Source of the DNA: Alkalimarinus alittae
GTDB taxonomy: Bacteria > Pseudomonadota > Gammaproteobacteria > Pseudomonadales > Oleiphilaceae
Direction: 5' to 3'
DNA: 64,000 bases
Assembly (NCBI RefSeq): GCF_026016465.1
Contig: NZ_CP100390.1
Span: 744,001 to 808,000 of the forward strand
Under the pieces are notes generated by a model. That model worked only from the letters and a program-made list of their open reading frames with translations. It was not told the DNA's origin and ran no database searches. Position numbers and translations under genes: made by a program. The stretch's first letter is position 1. Every line of letters starts with the position of its first letter. This document shows positions 36,601 to 45,251 of this stretch, one piece after another.

Positions 36601-37052
36601 TCTAGTGCTTGAGCTTCATCTATAGTCTCTTGAGATGCTTTTACCCCGAAAGCTTCCGATACAGAGGCTAGAATTGCTTGTGCAGGTGGCTCCATACCAC
36701 AGACATGCTTGATGGTTTGCCAGCCTTTTTTGTAACCAAAATTTTGCTTGATTCCGGTAGTTTCAATATTTTTATCTTTAAGCTTAGCGTCAGCAAGGCG
36801 GCATATAGATTTATCGCTTGAAAGAAGAGAACTAAGAAAAAGTGCAAATGTTGACTTGCCCGAGCCGTAAGTGCCTGTAATAGTAAACGCACGCTGAGAG
36901 TTCGCAGAGTACTCTCTGCCAAGCGTTTCTAAGGTGTGCTGCACCGTGCCATGAACAATGAAGTCATCAATAAATGTTTTATAGTCAATGTTCGTGCTAT
37001 CAATACGTGTTGAGCTTTTGTACTTTTGAGTGATTTCAATTAGTGGTTTCAA
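33657..37052 (-). CDS. sspC: Large P-loop ATPase SspC
   Basis: An ATPase of 1131 residues. Walker A is GTYGSGKS (60-67) and Walker B is VIILLDEMG with Asp172 and Glu173. The remaining 900 residues are mostly helical with winged-helix-like parts and no further motif I recognise. Large P-loop ATPases of this kind are the SspC subunit, which supplies ATP turnover for sulfur insertion and also shares ancestry with BREX BrxC-like ATPases. It sits between sspB (two bases upstream) and sspD (11 bp overlap), so the operon is tight. A BREX role is unlikely because pglX, pglZ and brxL are absent. Confidence 0.85.
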   Translation of the reverse strand: MKPLIEITQKYKSSTRIDSTNIDYKTFIDDFIVHGTVQHTLETLGREYSANSQRAFTITGTYGSGKSTFALFLSSLLSSDKSICRLADAKLKDKNIETTGIKQNFGYKKGWQTIKHVCGMEPPAQAILASVSEAFGVKASQETIDEAQALEALRSLLSSNGDKQDGVIILLDEMGKALDYLAKNNGDLHLFQTLADIIQQSDNPILLIGFLHQSFQDYALSKDIGTQKEWAKVQGRYRDLGFNPTIDESLVLIGDSIGKDKKLYNELVNKRSSSVKAVIQTFKSQAKNSGPISSALPLSPLVSILLGPISRRRFSQNERSLFGFLASQEKHGFREFLTEHYQTLNDELPLYTTSKLWDYLHYNLHHVITSSQDSKPWLEGCDAVYRAQQKGSDLHTSIAKTIGLLTIFGFHHHLYAKEEFIVEYFAALGYPGKDVRSAVADLNDWSIIIFRPQHGAWFIFQGSDIDIHQLTDSKIESLQHGVDWTTVCHSNHAILATRHYHQTGTMRWAKTLVVGKIDKTFESALKSNITPVTGEAFITLLLPANEKIFDQLNKKYANSLPIAIGRTDNIEKLKNAAIEVIALQSIEKDERRIQHDPIAKKELENRSLIAKHTLDSLLIELFNDANWFYKNNKLPKNSLSSTVSNLADQVYTKKIIAINELVNRSKPSGNANSAIRKVMDRILKASDAEDLGFEGDSFPPEKGVYLSCIKGKGFHQKTEEGYRFPSQWDEEAIKANPDTYTLLQDTIIYVKEHSKVGHVTMEDIYALWMRAPYGLTIGLCRLFGLALLKSLEGHLAYYDQDSSGQYIFIPELDEELIDKLYKHPKEAAIRYYEHSQIEGQLIKTLAKATLNNSNAIDDAVILNIAKHIVKIIHKLPAWVKKTSGDIFSSQIGSFGLTSNARDLRNKVISAHDPYELILKELPQVFGVNVEQKNSDELISNKLNAAIEELLSQHAQLLDSFKLLLEEGLAGELNEELKERCQLVLENAQRPKVKELAGRIIQVIDGHQKLEFVISLAAGVVDKNWTDKHLRSAYDELQNLCLQFRRAEAFANAAKGGSVRPVAVITSDENGNYKEYSGFIEASFEKDSEYTKTLQQLQSGVKNLSKEKQVALLSQLMSDIVNTGEKEVSYEG

Positions 37053-37054
37053 AA

Positions 37055-37993
37055 CTAAGCCCTGTAATGTTCTTCAATAAATGTTGTCGCTTGACCTTGT
37101 AATGCGCTTTTGACTTGCACCTGTCTTAAGCCTAGGGAGTCAACCCAGCTGATGTCTCCATTAGTTCGGCGTTGTGCTTCATCTAATTTTTGTCCTAACC
37201 CTTTTTCTGAGAGCCTAAAAATGCGACCAGGCGAGTAGGGCTTAGTAAGAAGGGTATCAAAATCCATTGAGCTTGCACCTGAGTGGGCTAGCTCCATCTC
37301 TGAAAACCTCAAAACAGAATATATGAAAATATTGATCGGCAAGTCTGCACGTAAATCTAAAGGGCTTGAGAAGTAGCCCCCTCCTAACTCTTGAATAAGA
37401 CCTAGCTCTACTAAAGGTGAAGCAAAGCTATCTTCATTTGTCTTTGCGCTTGCGCCTGCTTTTACGGCTTTTTTTGAATAAGTGTTTAAAAAACAATCAA
37501 TGTCTTTCTTGATTGTCTTGTCATTAGGAGACTCTGAAGAAGTAAGTTGCTGTGTGTCGGTGATGCAAATATCTAAAAATGTTGCTTTTTCAAAGTATTG
37601 CACGTTTGAGTAATTGAAAAAATAGCGATAGGCGGTTAGGCTTTCTATATTAAAATTAAGCCAAAAGTGAATAAGCCAGATAGAGGCAGCATTTTCGAGA
37701 TAAGGGTCTAGGCCTTCATTTGTGTTGTCTCCGAAGATTAGCTTCGCTTCTTCGCTAACGCTGTGCGTGACAATATTTGCTTTGACTGATGTATCGAAGA
37801 TAGAACTAGACTCAGCCCAATATCGTATGGCGTTAACCATATTTTTTCCAACGCCTAGTTCAACGATAGCCTCTCGTGTCTTGTCTTCATTTGAAGTTTG
37901 AAAAGAACCGCCCATACTTAAATGTTTTGTAGCTTTAAAAAGCCATCCATAACGTAGCGGAAAAGTGTCATGCCCTGAGAATTTTGCTTTCAT
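37055..37993 (-). CDS. sspB: DUF4007 protein SspB (phosphorothioation nickase)
   Basis: A protein of 312 residues in DUF4007. The opening KAKFSGHDTFPLRYGWLFKA and the segment EAIVELGVGKNMVNAIRYW are typical. SspB nicks DNA so that SspC/SspD can replace a non-bridging oxygen by sulfur. It is first in the minus-strand sspBCD operon and its promoter lies in the 180 bp shared with the divergent helicase gene. Confidence 0.85.
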   Translation of the reverse strand: MKAKFSGHDTFPLRYGWLFKATKHLSMGGSFQTSNEDKTREAIVELGVGKNMVNAIRYWAESSSIFDTSVKANIVTHSVSEEAKLIFGDNTNEGLDPYLENAASIWLIHFWLNFNIESLTAYRYFFNYSNVQYFEKATFLDICITDTQQLTSSESPNDKTIKKDIDCFLNTYSKKAVKAGASAKTNEDSFASPLVELGLIQELGGGYFSSPLDLRADLPINIFIYSVLRFSEMELAHSGASSMDFDTLLTKPYSPGRIFRLSEKGLGQKLDEAQRRTNGDISWVDSLGLRQVQVKSALQGQATTFIEEHYRA

Positions 37994-38173
37994 TGATAAG
38001 TGGTCCTGGAGAGTTTATCCAGAAGAAGGTTAACGCTTTTCTATGTGATATTGAAGTGAAAAGGAAATATATTTTTTATAGTTTACACTTGATGAAAATT
38101 AAAGAGGTTTTCTCTTAGATTTCTTTCTGATTATTATGAATGAAGTTATTGTTTTGTAAGTCAAGGAGTATTA

Positions 38174-40342
38174 GTGACTAGCTTTGAAAACCTTAAAATA
38201 AAAGATGTGTATAGGACAGGGAAAGACGATCTCTATAATGACTTTTATAAGCCCTTGCTAGAAGTGTCAACTTCCTATGATCGAGCAGTAGGCTATTTCT
38301 CATCACAGCTCTTATCGAATAGCGCTAAGGGCTTGAGTCGTTTAATTTATTCTAATGGCAAAATGAGATTAATTATCGGGCACCCCTTAGATGAGAGTGA
38401 GTTTATTGCGATTAAAAATGGCGAAAGTTTAAAAGAACAATGTTTAGAGTTAAGTGAACGATTAATAGAGCTATTAGAATCTGAAGGAAAATCTAGTTCA
38501 ACCCTCGAGTTGTTAGCTTTACTAATCGCTAGAAATTCATTAGAGATCAAGTTTGCTCTTCGAAGGGTCGGTATGTATCACGAAAAAATTGGCATTTTTA
38601 GTGATGAGTTTGGAAATAAAGTGGTATTTCAAGGGTCAGCGAATGAGACACCTCATGGTATGGGCTTTGCTTTAAATGCTGAGTCAATAAGTGTATACAA
38701 AAGCTGGGATCAGGACGTTTTTCAACGCTATGGACTTGAGTATACGGAAGGCTTTGAACGCTTATGGTTGAATCAAGAAGAGCATGTTATTACTGTTGAT
38801 GTTCCATCTCAAATATATGAAAGAATTGCTGCAAATGTTAAAGACTCGCCTCTAATTTTCGACTCGCATTCGGTTAAAGATTTCGAAGATGGCTTGGAAA
38901 CGAAAAATATTAATCGTGAACTTTGTGTACCTAGAGTTCCTGATTACCTAGGAGATAAAAAGTTTACCTTAAAAAATCATCAGTTAGCTGCTTTAGGTGC
39001 ATGGAAAGCAAGTCATTATAGTGGGATATTCCATCTTGCAACAGGCTCGGGTAAAACGATTACAGCAATATATGGTGCTGTTCGTGTTTATGAAGCGCGG
39101 GTTGCTAAGAATCAAGGGACTTGCCTGATTGTTGCAGTTCCTTATATAGAGTTAGCAAAGCAATGGCTTCAAAATTTATCAGACTTTTCTATCGAAGCAA
39201 TTCAATGTTTTGGTTCAAAAAACTCTTGGTATCAAGATTTGGAGCGACAAATTCAGTATTTTACAGCTGGGCATAAAAAGTTCTTGGCTATAGTCGTTGT
39301 TAATAAAACATTAGGGTCTGATGGTTTTAATAGTTTAATTAGTCGTATTTCTAGCAATAACATCTTATTTGTTGGTGATGAATGTCATAATCACTGCTCT
39401 TCTCGTTTGTGTGAAAAGCTACCTTCAGCCAGCTATAAAATAGGGCTATCTGCGACACCTTTTAGGGCTGATGATGATGAAATAGATTCTCCTTTTTCAG
39501 ACGGAGCGAAACAACGACTAATAGAATACTACGGTGAAATTGTTGCGACTTATTCTTTATCAGACGCCATTAATGACAAGGTATTAACACCTTATGAGTA
39601 TTATATTGTCCCAGTTTATTTAACCTTTATCGAACAAGAAAAATATGAGGAATTAAGCGGTCGAATCGCAAAACTAACTCAGAAAAACCATACAAGCGGA
39701 CTCTCTAAAGACGAAAAAATGAGTCTAACTTTGCTTTGTGGGCAGCGCAGCCGCTTACTAGGTTCTGCCGAGAACAAGCTTGTTGAACTTGCAACGCTTT
39801 GTGAGAAGGTTCCTAGTGAAGAACGAGGTTTTTCGTTATTTTATTCGGGAGAAGGCAAGCCGTTTAGTTCAGAAGATGTGCAGAATGATATTCCCGTTAT
39901 TAATCAGGTTTCTCGGATTTTGATTGACTTAGGTTGGAAGGTGTCAAAATTTGTAAGTGATATTTCACCAACTCAGCGACGGCAAACAATGCAGGCATTT
40001 AAATCAGAAGAAATAGATGCTTTAGTTGCGATGAAAATTTTAGATGAGGGGGTCGATGTGCCGGCCTGTCGAACTGCATACATTTTATCAAGTACTAAGA
40101 ACCCAAGGCAGTATGTTCAGAGAAGAGGTCGTATATTAAGGAGGTTTGAAGGTAAAAATTTGGCGAAGATATATGATTTTGTTGTTTTGCCAATAAGTGA
40201 CTCAGTTTATTCCGAAAGATTGAAATCCTCTGAAGCTGAAAGGGTTAACGATTTTGCTAATTTAGCTAGCAACCGTTACGAACTTGAACAAGCCATAGAT
40301 AAGTATGGATTATCGCCTTCCGTTCAACAGAGTTACCTATAG
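38174..40342 (+). CDS. PLD-nuclease/DEAD helicase fusion, SspFGH-arm effector
   Basis: A protein of 722 residues. An N-terminal phospholipase D-like nuclease (about 25-215) has MYHEKIGIFSDE and the following GSANET. A superfamily 2 helicase follows: Walker A ATGSGKT (about 288-294), motif II GDECH (about 401-405), SATPFR and the motif VI QYVQRRGRILRR. The start is a GTG at 38174 with AAGGAG five bases before. It is the first gene of the plus-strand arm divergent from sspBCD, as in the published sspBCD-sspFGH cassette that damages DNA lacking phosphorothioate. Which letter (F, G or H) it bears in that paper I cannot confirm. A DNA-cleaving translocase role is inferred. Confidence 0.8.
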   Translation: MTSFENLKIKDVYRTGKDDLYNDFYKPLLEVSTSYDRAVGYFSSQLLSNSAKGLSRLIYSNGKMRLIIGHPLDESEFIAIKNGESLKEQCLELSERLIELLESEGKSSSTLELLALLIARNSLEIKFALRRVGMYHEKIGIFSDEFGNKVVFQGSANETPHGMGFALNAESISVYKSWDQDVFQRYGLEYTEGFERLWLNQEEHVITVDVPSQIYERIAANVKDSPLIFDSHSVKDFEDGLETKNINRELCVPRVPDYLGDKKFTLKNHQLAALGAWKASHYSGIFHLATGSGKTITAIYGAVRVYEARVAKNQGTCLIVAVPYIELAKQWLQNLSDFSIEAIQCFGSKNSWYQDLERQIQYFTAGHKKFLAIVVVNKTLGSDGFNSLISRISSNNILFVGDECHNHCSSRLCEKLPSASYKIGLSATPFRADDDEIDSPFSDGAKQRLIEYYGEIVATYSLSDAINDKVLTPYEYYIVPVYLTFIEQEKYEELSGRIAKLTQKNHTSGLSKDEKMSLTLLCGQRSRLLGSAENKLVELATLCEKVPSEERGFSLFYSGEGKPFSSEDVQNDIPVINQVSRILIDLGWKVSKFVSDISPTQRRQTMQAFKSEEIDALVAMKILDEGVDVPACRTAYILSSTKNPRQYVQRRGRILRRFEGKNLAKIYDFVVLPISDSVYSERLKSSEAERVNDFANLASNRYELEQAIDKYGLSPSVQQSYL

Positions 40343-40358
40343 AGGTTCAATGTAGATT

Positions 40359-40565
40359 ATGAGTATAGAAGATATTAAGGAAGCACTTAGGCAAGCCGAA
40401 CAAGAAGTTGATAATCTAGCTGATCCTGCCCATGAGGCTGCTCGAAAAGTTGTTAATGTTGAGAGGCAGGCTTTTTATGGTGGACAGTCGCCTAGTCGTC
40501 GCTTGAGTTTAATAAGGGAAGTGGTTTCAGATTTGTCTAAGGAGTTAGGTGAGAATGAAGTTTAG
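40359..40565 (+). CDS. 68-residue helical protein in the SspFGH-like operon
   Basis: An acidic helical protein (MSIEDIKEALRQAEQEVDNL and on) encoded 16 bp after the helicase and overlapping the next gene's ATG by 11 bp. No family is recognised. Its position inside a tight operon and its clean overlap with the next start support a real gene. It may be an assembly or regulatory partner of the ATPase. The ribosome site is weak (GAGG 12 bases upstream), so it may depend on coupled translation. Confidence 0.65.
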   Translation: MSIEDIKEALRQAEQEVDNLADPAHEAARKVVNVERQAFYGGQSPSRRLSLIREVVSDLSKELGENEV

Positions 40566-42591
40566 AACGCTTGAGTTAAATAATTTTAGGCAATTTTACG
40601 GCAAACAGGAAATTTCATTTTCTACTGATGTTAATAAAAACGTAACCTTGATTCATGCTGAAAATGGCACCGGAAAAACGGCTTTTTTGAATGCTATACT
40701 TTGGTGTTTTTTTGATATTACAACAGACAACTTTTCTGAACCTAAATCATTATTAAATAAAATTGCTAAAAGTTCAGGAGAGCATTCTTATCGTGTGACT
40801 ATCGAGTTTGAGGATGAGGATTTAGCAGTTTATTCCGCTACTCGTTCAACTTCATCTTTAGGTACTAATGTGTTTAAGGTCTTTAAATTAGATGGAGATA
40901 GCTATAGCGAAATACCTAACCCCGATTCATTTATCAACTCTGTGATACCTAAAGATATTTCTAAGTATTTCTTTTTCCAAGGGGAAGGGATTGGAAAAGT
41001 AGCGGGAGATAAAGGTGGTGCGGTAGTGAAGCATGCAGTAAAAGAAATATTAGGCTTTACGATAGCTGAAAAGGCAAGAGAGGACTTAGTTAAGATTAAA
41101 AAAGAATACCAAAATGCCTTGGCTAATGCTGATAATACTGGAGAAATCAGTCAACTGCAGAAAGAAATTACGCGTCTTGAGGATTCGATTACCCTAAAAG
41201 AACGGCATCGCGAAGAAGCAGAGAATGCTATTGAGCTTTATGAAGGTAAGCTTAGAAATATCGATACAATCTTGGAAAACTCAGACAGCAACGTGGTTCG
41301 GACTCTCCATGATCAGCGTTCACGAATTGAGTCTAGAAAAAGACGAGAAGAAAACCTATGGAGCGATGCTAAGCGAAAACGAATTACGCTTATTTCCGAG
41401 TTTGCCACAACTGTATTTGGTTTTGAATTAGCCGGTCAGGCAATGGATTTTATTGACGAGGCAGAGTACAAGGGCACAATACCATCGCCTTACAACGAGC
41501 AATTGATAAATGACATTATCAGCGCAAAGGAATGTATTTGTGGCGCAAATTTAAATGCTGGGTCCTCGGCGTTTAACAAGATTCAATCAATGTTAAGAAA
41601 AGCGGGTGATCCAAAATTAGAAAGCAGGGTTAGCAAGGCGCGCTCTCAGTTAACGCAAATGAGGAATGATGCAAAAAAAGCTAAAAGAGAGTTTGAGGAG
41701 AATCTAAAACAGTTGAATGATAGTGAAGAACAGATCGCTAAACTGACCAAAGAATTAGATGACCTTAGTGTTAAGCTAAAAGGAACAAGCTCTTTAGAAG
41801 ATATTAGGCGAGTCGAGAATGAAAGGTCTGCTCTTAAACAAAAGAGTGCGGAAGCTAATAGAGCTTTAGGAAGTGCAGAGAGTTCTCTGAAGCGTGAAGA
41901 AGTAGAATTAGTTAAGCACAAACTGGATATGAGCAAAATGACATCGCGTTCGGGAGATGTTATTCGTTTTGGAAACCTAGTAAAAGCCTCAGAAGCAATA
42001 GATAGTGTGTTGAAAAAAACACTTGATTCTACATGGAGTGATGTCGGACTTCGTATAATTGAAAAAGTGAACGCTCAACTAACTAGGTTTGTTAGACAAG
42101 ATTATACGGCAAAGCTTAACCCAAATACGTTTGAGATAAAGTTAATCGATAGGGAAGGCCGTTTAGTACCTACTAGCGATGGCCAGTCGTTGCTTCTTAG
42201 TTTGACGTTTATTTCTGCTTTAATTGATTACTCGAGAGATCGGCGCAATGCTTCTGGACAAATCTTAACTCCTGGTGCTGTGGCGCCCTTTATAATCGAT
42301 GCACCTTTTGGTGTCCTAGATAATAAGTATAAGGGGCATGTTGCCAGCGCTATTCCTGAGTCGGTAGGCCAAGTTGTGTTGCTTCTTTCTTCTAGTCACT
42401 GGGAAGGTGCAGTTGAAGAAGGAATTAGGGATAGAGTAGGCAGGGAGTACAATATGGTTCTAGAGGAGTCATCCGATCTAAATAATAAGATGCAAGACTC
42501 TATTAATATTCTAGGTCAGTCTTATGAAACCGTAAGGTATGGTTGTCCAATTGATAGAACAATAATTGAAGAGGTAGGGTCTTATGCTTAG
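40555..42591 (+). CDS. Rad50/SMC-like ATPase (DndD-like) of the SspFGH arm
   Basis: An ATPase of 678 residues. The N-terminal half-domain has Walker A AENGTGKT (35-42) and a Q-loop region FFFQGEG. Long coiled coils (about 190-280 and 360-460) flank a small CICG hinge (about 326-329) that is reminiscent of a zinc hook but has C-x-C, not C-x-x-C. The C-terminal half has the degenerate signature SDGQSLLLSL and Walker B PFIIDAPFGVLD. This architecture is shared by DndD. The ATG at 40555 is preferred to a GTG at 40549. It probably forms the DNA-sensing or -clamping part of the effector. Confidence 0.82.
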   Translation: MKFRTLELNNFRQFYGKQEISFSTDVNKNVTLIHAENGTGKTAFLNAILWCFFDITTDNFSEPKSLLNKIAKSSGEHSYRVTIEFEDEDLAVYSATRSTSSLGTNVFKVFKLDGDSYSEIPNPDSFINSVIPKDISKYFFFQGEGIGKVAGDKGGAVVKHAVKEILGFTIAEKAREDLVKIKKEYQNALANADNTGEISQLQKEITRLEDSITLKERHREEAENAIELYEGKLRNIDTILENSDSNVVRTLHDQRSRIESRKRREENLWSDAKRKRITLISEFATTVFGFELAGQAMDFIDEAEYKGTIPSPYNEQLINDIISAKECICGANLNAGSSAFNKIQSMLRKAGDPKLESRVSKARSQLTQMRNDAKKAKREFEENLKQLNDSEEQIAKLTKELDDLSVKLKGTSSLEDIRRVENERSALKQKSAEANRALGSAESSLKREEVELVKHKLDMSKMTSRSGDVIRFGNLVKASEAIDSVLKKTLDSTWSDVGLRIIEKVNAQLTRFVRQDYTAKLNPNTFEIKLIDREGRLVPTSDGQSLLLSLTFISALIDYSRDRRNASGQILTPGAVAPFIIDAPFGVLDNKYKGHVASAIPESVGQVVLLLSSSHWEGAVEEGIRDRVGREYNMVLEESSDLNNKMQDSINILGQSYETVRYGCPIDRTIIEEVGSYA

Positions 42592-43084
42592 CGGTCAAAT
42601 GGGAGATAACGGTTGGCTGAAGCTTAACGTGAGACGTGATCGTAAGCACGAGAGAATTGTTGAATTGCTCTGTCAAACTAAAACGAATGGTAAAAGTGTG
42701 TTTTCATACAATAAGGACCTTATGGTTTTTGCGGCCATGGTAGGTTACTCGCATGGATCAAGAAAGCCTATCTCTGGCGATGGCATTAGCATTATTTTAG
42801 AAACTTACTCAAGCGATCAAAAAGATGCGTTTATCTACCTTATTGCTTTAATGACTGAAAGAGACGGTACAATATTAAAAGATGAGCGTCTTCCTGAAGC
42901 GATAAAAATATTTGAAGAATATTGTAATGCTGGCTTGGAAAAAATTACTTTGTGGATAGACGAAAATCCTGGTGATCCTACTGGTGTGGAACCTCTAATA
43001 AATAAAATTTGGGAAAAAGTAATTAAGAATGAATCGTCGACCTTAGACCAAATTTCCCCGGAGGATGTTGATGTTGAGTTTTGA
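42584..43084 (+). CDS. Small third protein of the SspFGH-like arm
   Basis: A protein of 166 residues, acidic overall, overlapping the ATPase stop by eight bases. The opening GWLKLNVRRDRKHERIVELL followed by KDLMVFAAMVGYSHGSRKPI is similar in layout to DndE-like or Dnd-associated small proteins, which hold basic residues for DNA binding. No catalytic motif is seen. Its position as third gene of the divergent arm fits SspH (or SspG). Confidence 0.65.
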   Translation: MLSGQMGDNGWLKLNVRRDRKHERIVELLCQTKTNGKSVFSYNKDLMVFAAMVGYSHGSRKPISGDGISIILETYSSDQKDAFIYLIALMTERDGTILKDERLPEAIKIFEEYCNAGLEKITLWIDENPGDPTGVEPLINKIWEKVIKNESSTLDQISPEDVDVEF

Positions 43085-43193
43085 TAAACTGTTTGTGTGC
43101 TTTAATGTTAGAGCTATAGGCTAACTCATGTGTCTGCTATTAGTAAGTTAGGGGATTGATTTAACTGCCTTTCCTCATTGGAAGGAACCCTCA

Positions 43194-43295
43194 ATGTTTG
43201 ACTTAGACCACATCATCACGCAATCAAAATATAATGATGTAGTAAGCGTTGCGTCGGAACGAGTAAATGAGCAGTATTCGGCAGCTAGAACATAG
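43194..43295 (+). CDS. Possible 33-residue ORF, or 5' remnant of a lost gene
   Basis: An ATG with GGAAGGA upstream opens MFDLDHIITQSKYNDVVSVA and ends after 33 residues, overlapping the convergent methyltransferase gene by 11 bp. It has a good ribosome site and ordinary composition but no known family. It may be a small antidote-like protein, or the start of a gene cut off by rearrangement. Confidence 0.3.
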   Translation: MFDLDHIITQSKYNDVVSVASERVNEQYSAART

Positions 43296-45153
43296 ACCTG
43301 TTCTCCAGTGGCACTGGTTTATACTCTCCAACATAATCAAAAAAGTCGACATCCTGCTCGCGCATTTTAATTTTGATGCGCTCAATAAGGAGTGGGGTGT
43401 CAGTCTCCCAGTTTTTATAACCTAAAAGAGTTACTTTTCCAGACCTCATATGGGCTTTTATTAGTTGTATGCCTTCTAAATCACCATAGAGCTGTACAGC
43501 ACAACCAACATAGACTCGTAACTCTTTAGGTGCCTCATTCAATAGTTCTTTAACAAAAATATAGCTGTGTCCATCATTAAACTCTCCGCACTTAAACTGT
43601 TCGTAGGCTGAGATGCATGCCTGCTCTATAACTTCATTATTGCCTACAGAAAATAGAAGCTCTTTAGACTCACAAATAGCGGAAGCATGATTTCTGAAAA
43701 ATGCCTTAATATCTCGTTTCAAACTATTAGGCATTTTAGTTTGAGTTTGCCTTTTTTCGAATAAGCTGAGAGCAAAATAAACGAGTAAGTCGTCTTTGCG
43801 TTTAGACTGAGCTTCTTGAAAAAGCTCATCACCATAGTGATCTATTAATGCGCTGTGAGCTTTGGCATGAGAGCCTGCAACTCTCCGAATTTGATCGCTA
43901 AATTCAAACTCGTCGTTTGCAGGTACGCGACCTAAATCTAAACATGTCTCCCAGAAATCATCAAAAAGCGCTTGGTCATTTTGTATGAGGTCTTTTGCTA
44001 TCGGCTTATCTTGTTTAATAACAATTCGTTGGGTTTTCTGTTGCCATGAACGGTGAATAAATTGCCGCTCTAGTAAGAAGCGTTGCTCCTCAGTTTTGTC
44101 TTTAAAAACAATAAATATACCTTGACCCACAGGTACGGAGTTTTGTCCTAGCGTGTGCTCTATGTAATAGCGAATTTCAGACTGTGCGTAGTATTTTTGA
44201 AAAGTATTTCTGCTAGTAATAACGCCATCTTTATATGGACGAAACTGGCTGATCACGCTTTCACCTGCGACCATTACAGACACTATAAGCATTTGTTCGG
44301 CAAGTTTATGAGCTTTTCTTAGTGTGTCATCTCGTTCAGCGCGATCTTCTATTACGTTGAGAACAAAGCCTAGGTTGACTATATTTGCGGGAGTTGGGTC
44401 AACCTCAGGGGCATGGACTGGATCCCAGCCTATAGCATCAATTCCGTGAGCTTCTAATTCTCGTAAATCATCGCCTTGTCCGCAGCCATAATCAAAAACT
44501 GAATAGTCGCCATTAAGATACTCATGCCTCGCTAAAATTTGCATTGGTTGAGACAGTTGGTCACGAGTAATAGCTGTTTTATGCCGCTCTATTTCGACGC
44601 TATCATCATACTCACTCTGCTGAATAGGCTTTTCGGTTAGTGGGTGCAAGTGACCTTTTTCGTCTAGGTAGTGGCTTTTCTTTTTTATTAACCGTTCCCA
44701 GTGTTGTTTAAACCCAATAGTTTTAGTGTTTTCGTAAAGACCAATTTTCTCACCTTCAAGAGTGTGTTGGCTAAACCTTTCAATACGTTCATCACCTGGG
44801 GCTAAAAACGTTTCCTTTCGATGCAATATTGGTGGGTTTTTAGACTCGATATACGAGGCTGCACGCAAACTTAGCTTATTTAAGTCGATCGTATGGCTTT
44901 TTGACAGAGCAGGGTAGGCGTAATCATCAAAGCTAGGGTAATTAAGAAGCGCGATTTTAAAATCTGAACGATAATACTTAACAATATTCCAGTCGACAGG
45001 TTCTATTTTAAGAGCCGAAGCGATACGTGTTGTCAGGCTAAGTAGAGTTGAGTCAACTTCAGTCAGTGCGGACTTATGTAAATAAATTGCATCAGGTAGC
45101 TTCTTACCAATTTTAAGCTTACCAACAAGTTTTTTATAATCTTGGAAATCCAT
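43285..45153 (-). CDS. DNA phosphorothioation-associated putative methyltransferase
   Basis: A protein of 622 residues of the TIGR04096 (dnd_rel_methyl) type. An N-terminal domain of about 180 residues is followed by a class I SAM-binding motif VFDYGCGQGDDL (about 216-227) and GWDPVHAP with the acidic residue of strand 2. The C-terminal 250 residues are helical and include DFWETCLDLGRVPANDEFEF. This family is found with dnd/ssp clusters, but its substrate (DNA, protein or sulfur) is not established. It is in reverse orientation between the SspFGH-like arm and sspE and has no partner in its operon. Confidence 0.8.
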   Translation of the reverse strand: MDFQDYKKLVGKLKIGKKLPDAIYLHKSALTEVDSTLLSLTTRIASALKIEPVDWNIVKYYRSDFKIALLNYPSFDDYAYPALSKSHTIDLNKLSLRAASYIESKNPPILHRKETFLAPGDERIERFSQHTLEGEKIGLYENTKTIGFKQHWERLIKKKSHYLDEKGHLHPLTEKPIQQSEYDDSVEIERHKTAITRDQLSQPMQILARHEYLNGDYSVFDYGCGQGDDLRELEAHGIDAIGWDPVHAPEVDPTPANIVNLGFVLNVIEDRAERDDTLRKAHKLAEQMLIVSVMVAGESVISQFRPYKDGVITSRNTFQKYYAQSEIRYYIEHTLGQNSVPVGQGIFIVFKDKTEEQRFLLERQFIHRSWQQKTQRIVIKQDKPIAKDLIQNDQALFDDFWETCLDLGRVPANDEFEFSDQIRRVAGSHAKAHSALIDHYGDELFQEAQSKRKDDLLVYFALSLFEKRQTQTKMPNSLKRDIKAFFRNHASAICESKELLFSVGNNEVIEQACISAYEQFKCGEFNDGHSYIFVKELLNEAPKELRVYVGCAVQLYGDLEGIQLIKAHMRSGKVTLLGYKNWETDTPLLIERIKIKMREQDVDFFDYVGEYKPVPLENRSMF

Positions 45154-45251
45154 TTTGTTCTTTTTGGTAGTTAGTGACTGTTTATATTGTTTACTCTGTA
45201 GAGGGGGGGCGTCAAGCTCTTGTGGCGAACAATGATTACAAAATAGTGAAG

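Noticed and set aside
33657-37052. BREX BrxC ATPase
   Set aside because: A P-loop ATPase of about 1130 residues recalls BrxC, but pglX, pglZ, brxA/B and brxL are not in the window.
31640-45153. Canonical DndABCDE/DndFGH system
   Set aside because: DndB, a full DndE operon order and DptFGH-type helicase arrangement are absent; DUF4007 and the 1131-residue ATPase fit SspB and SspC instead.
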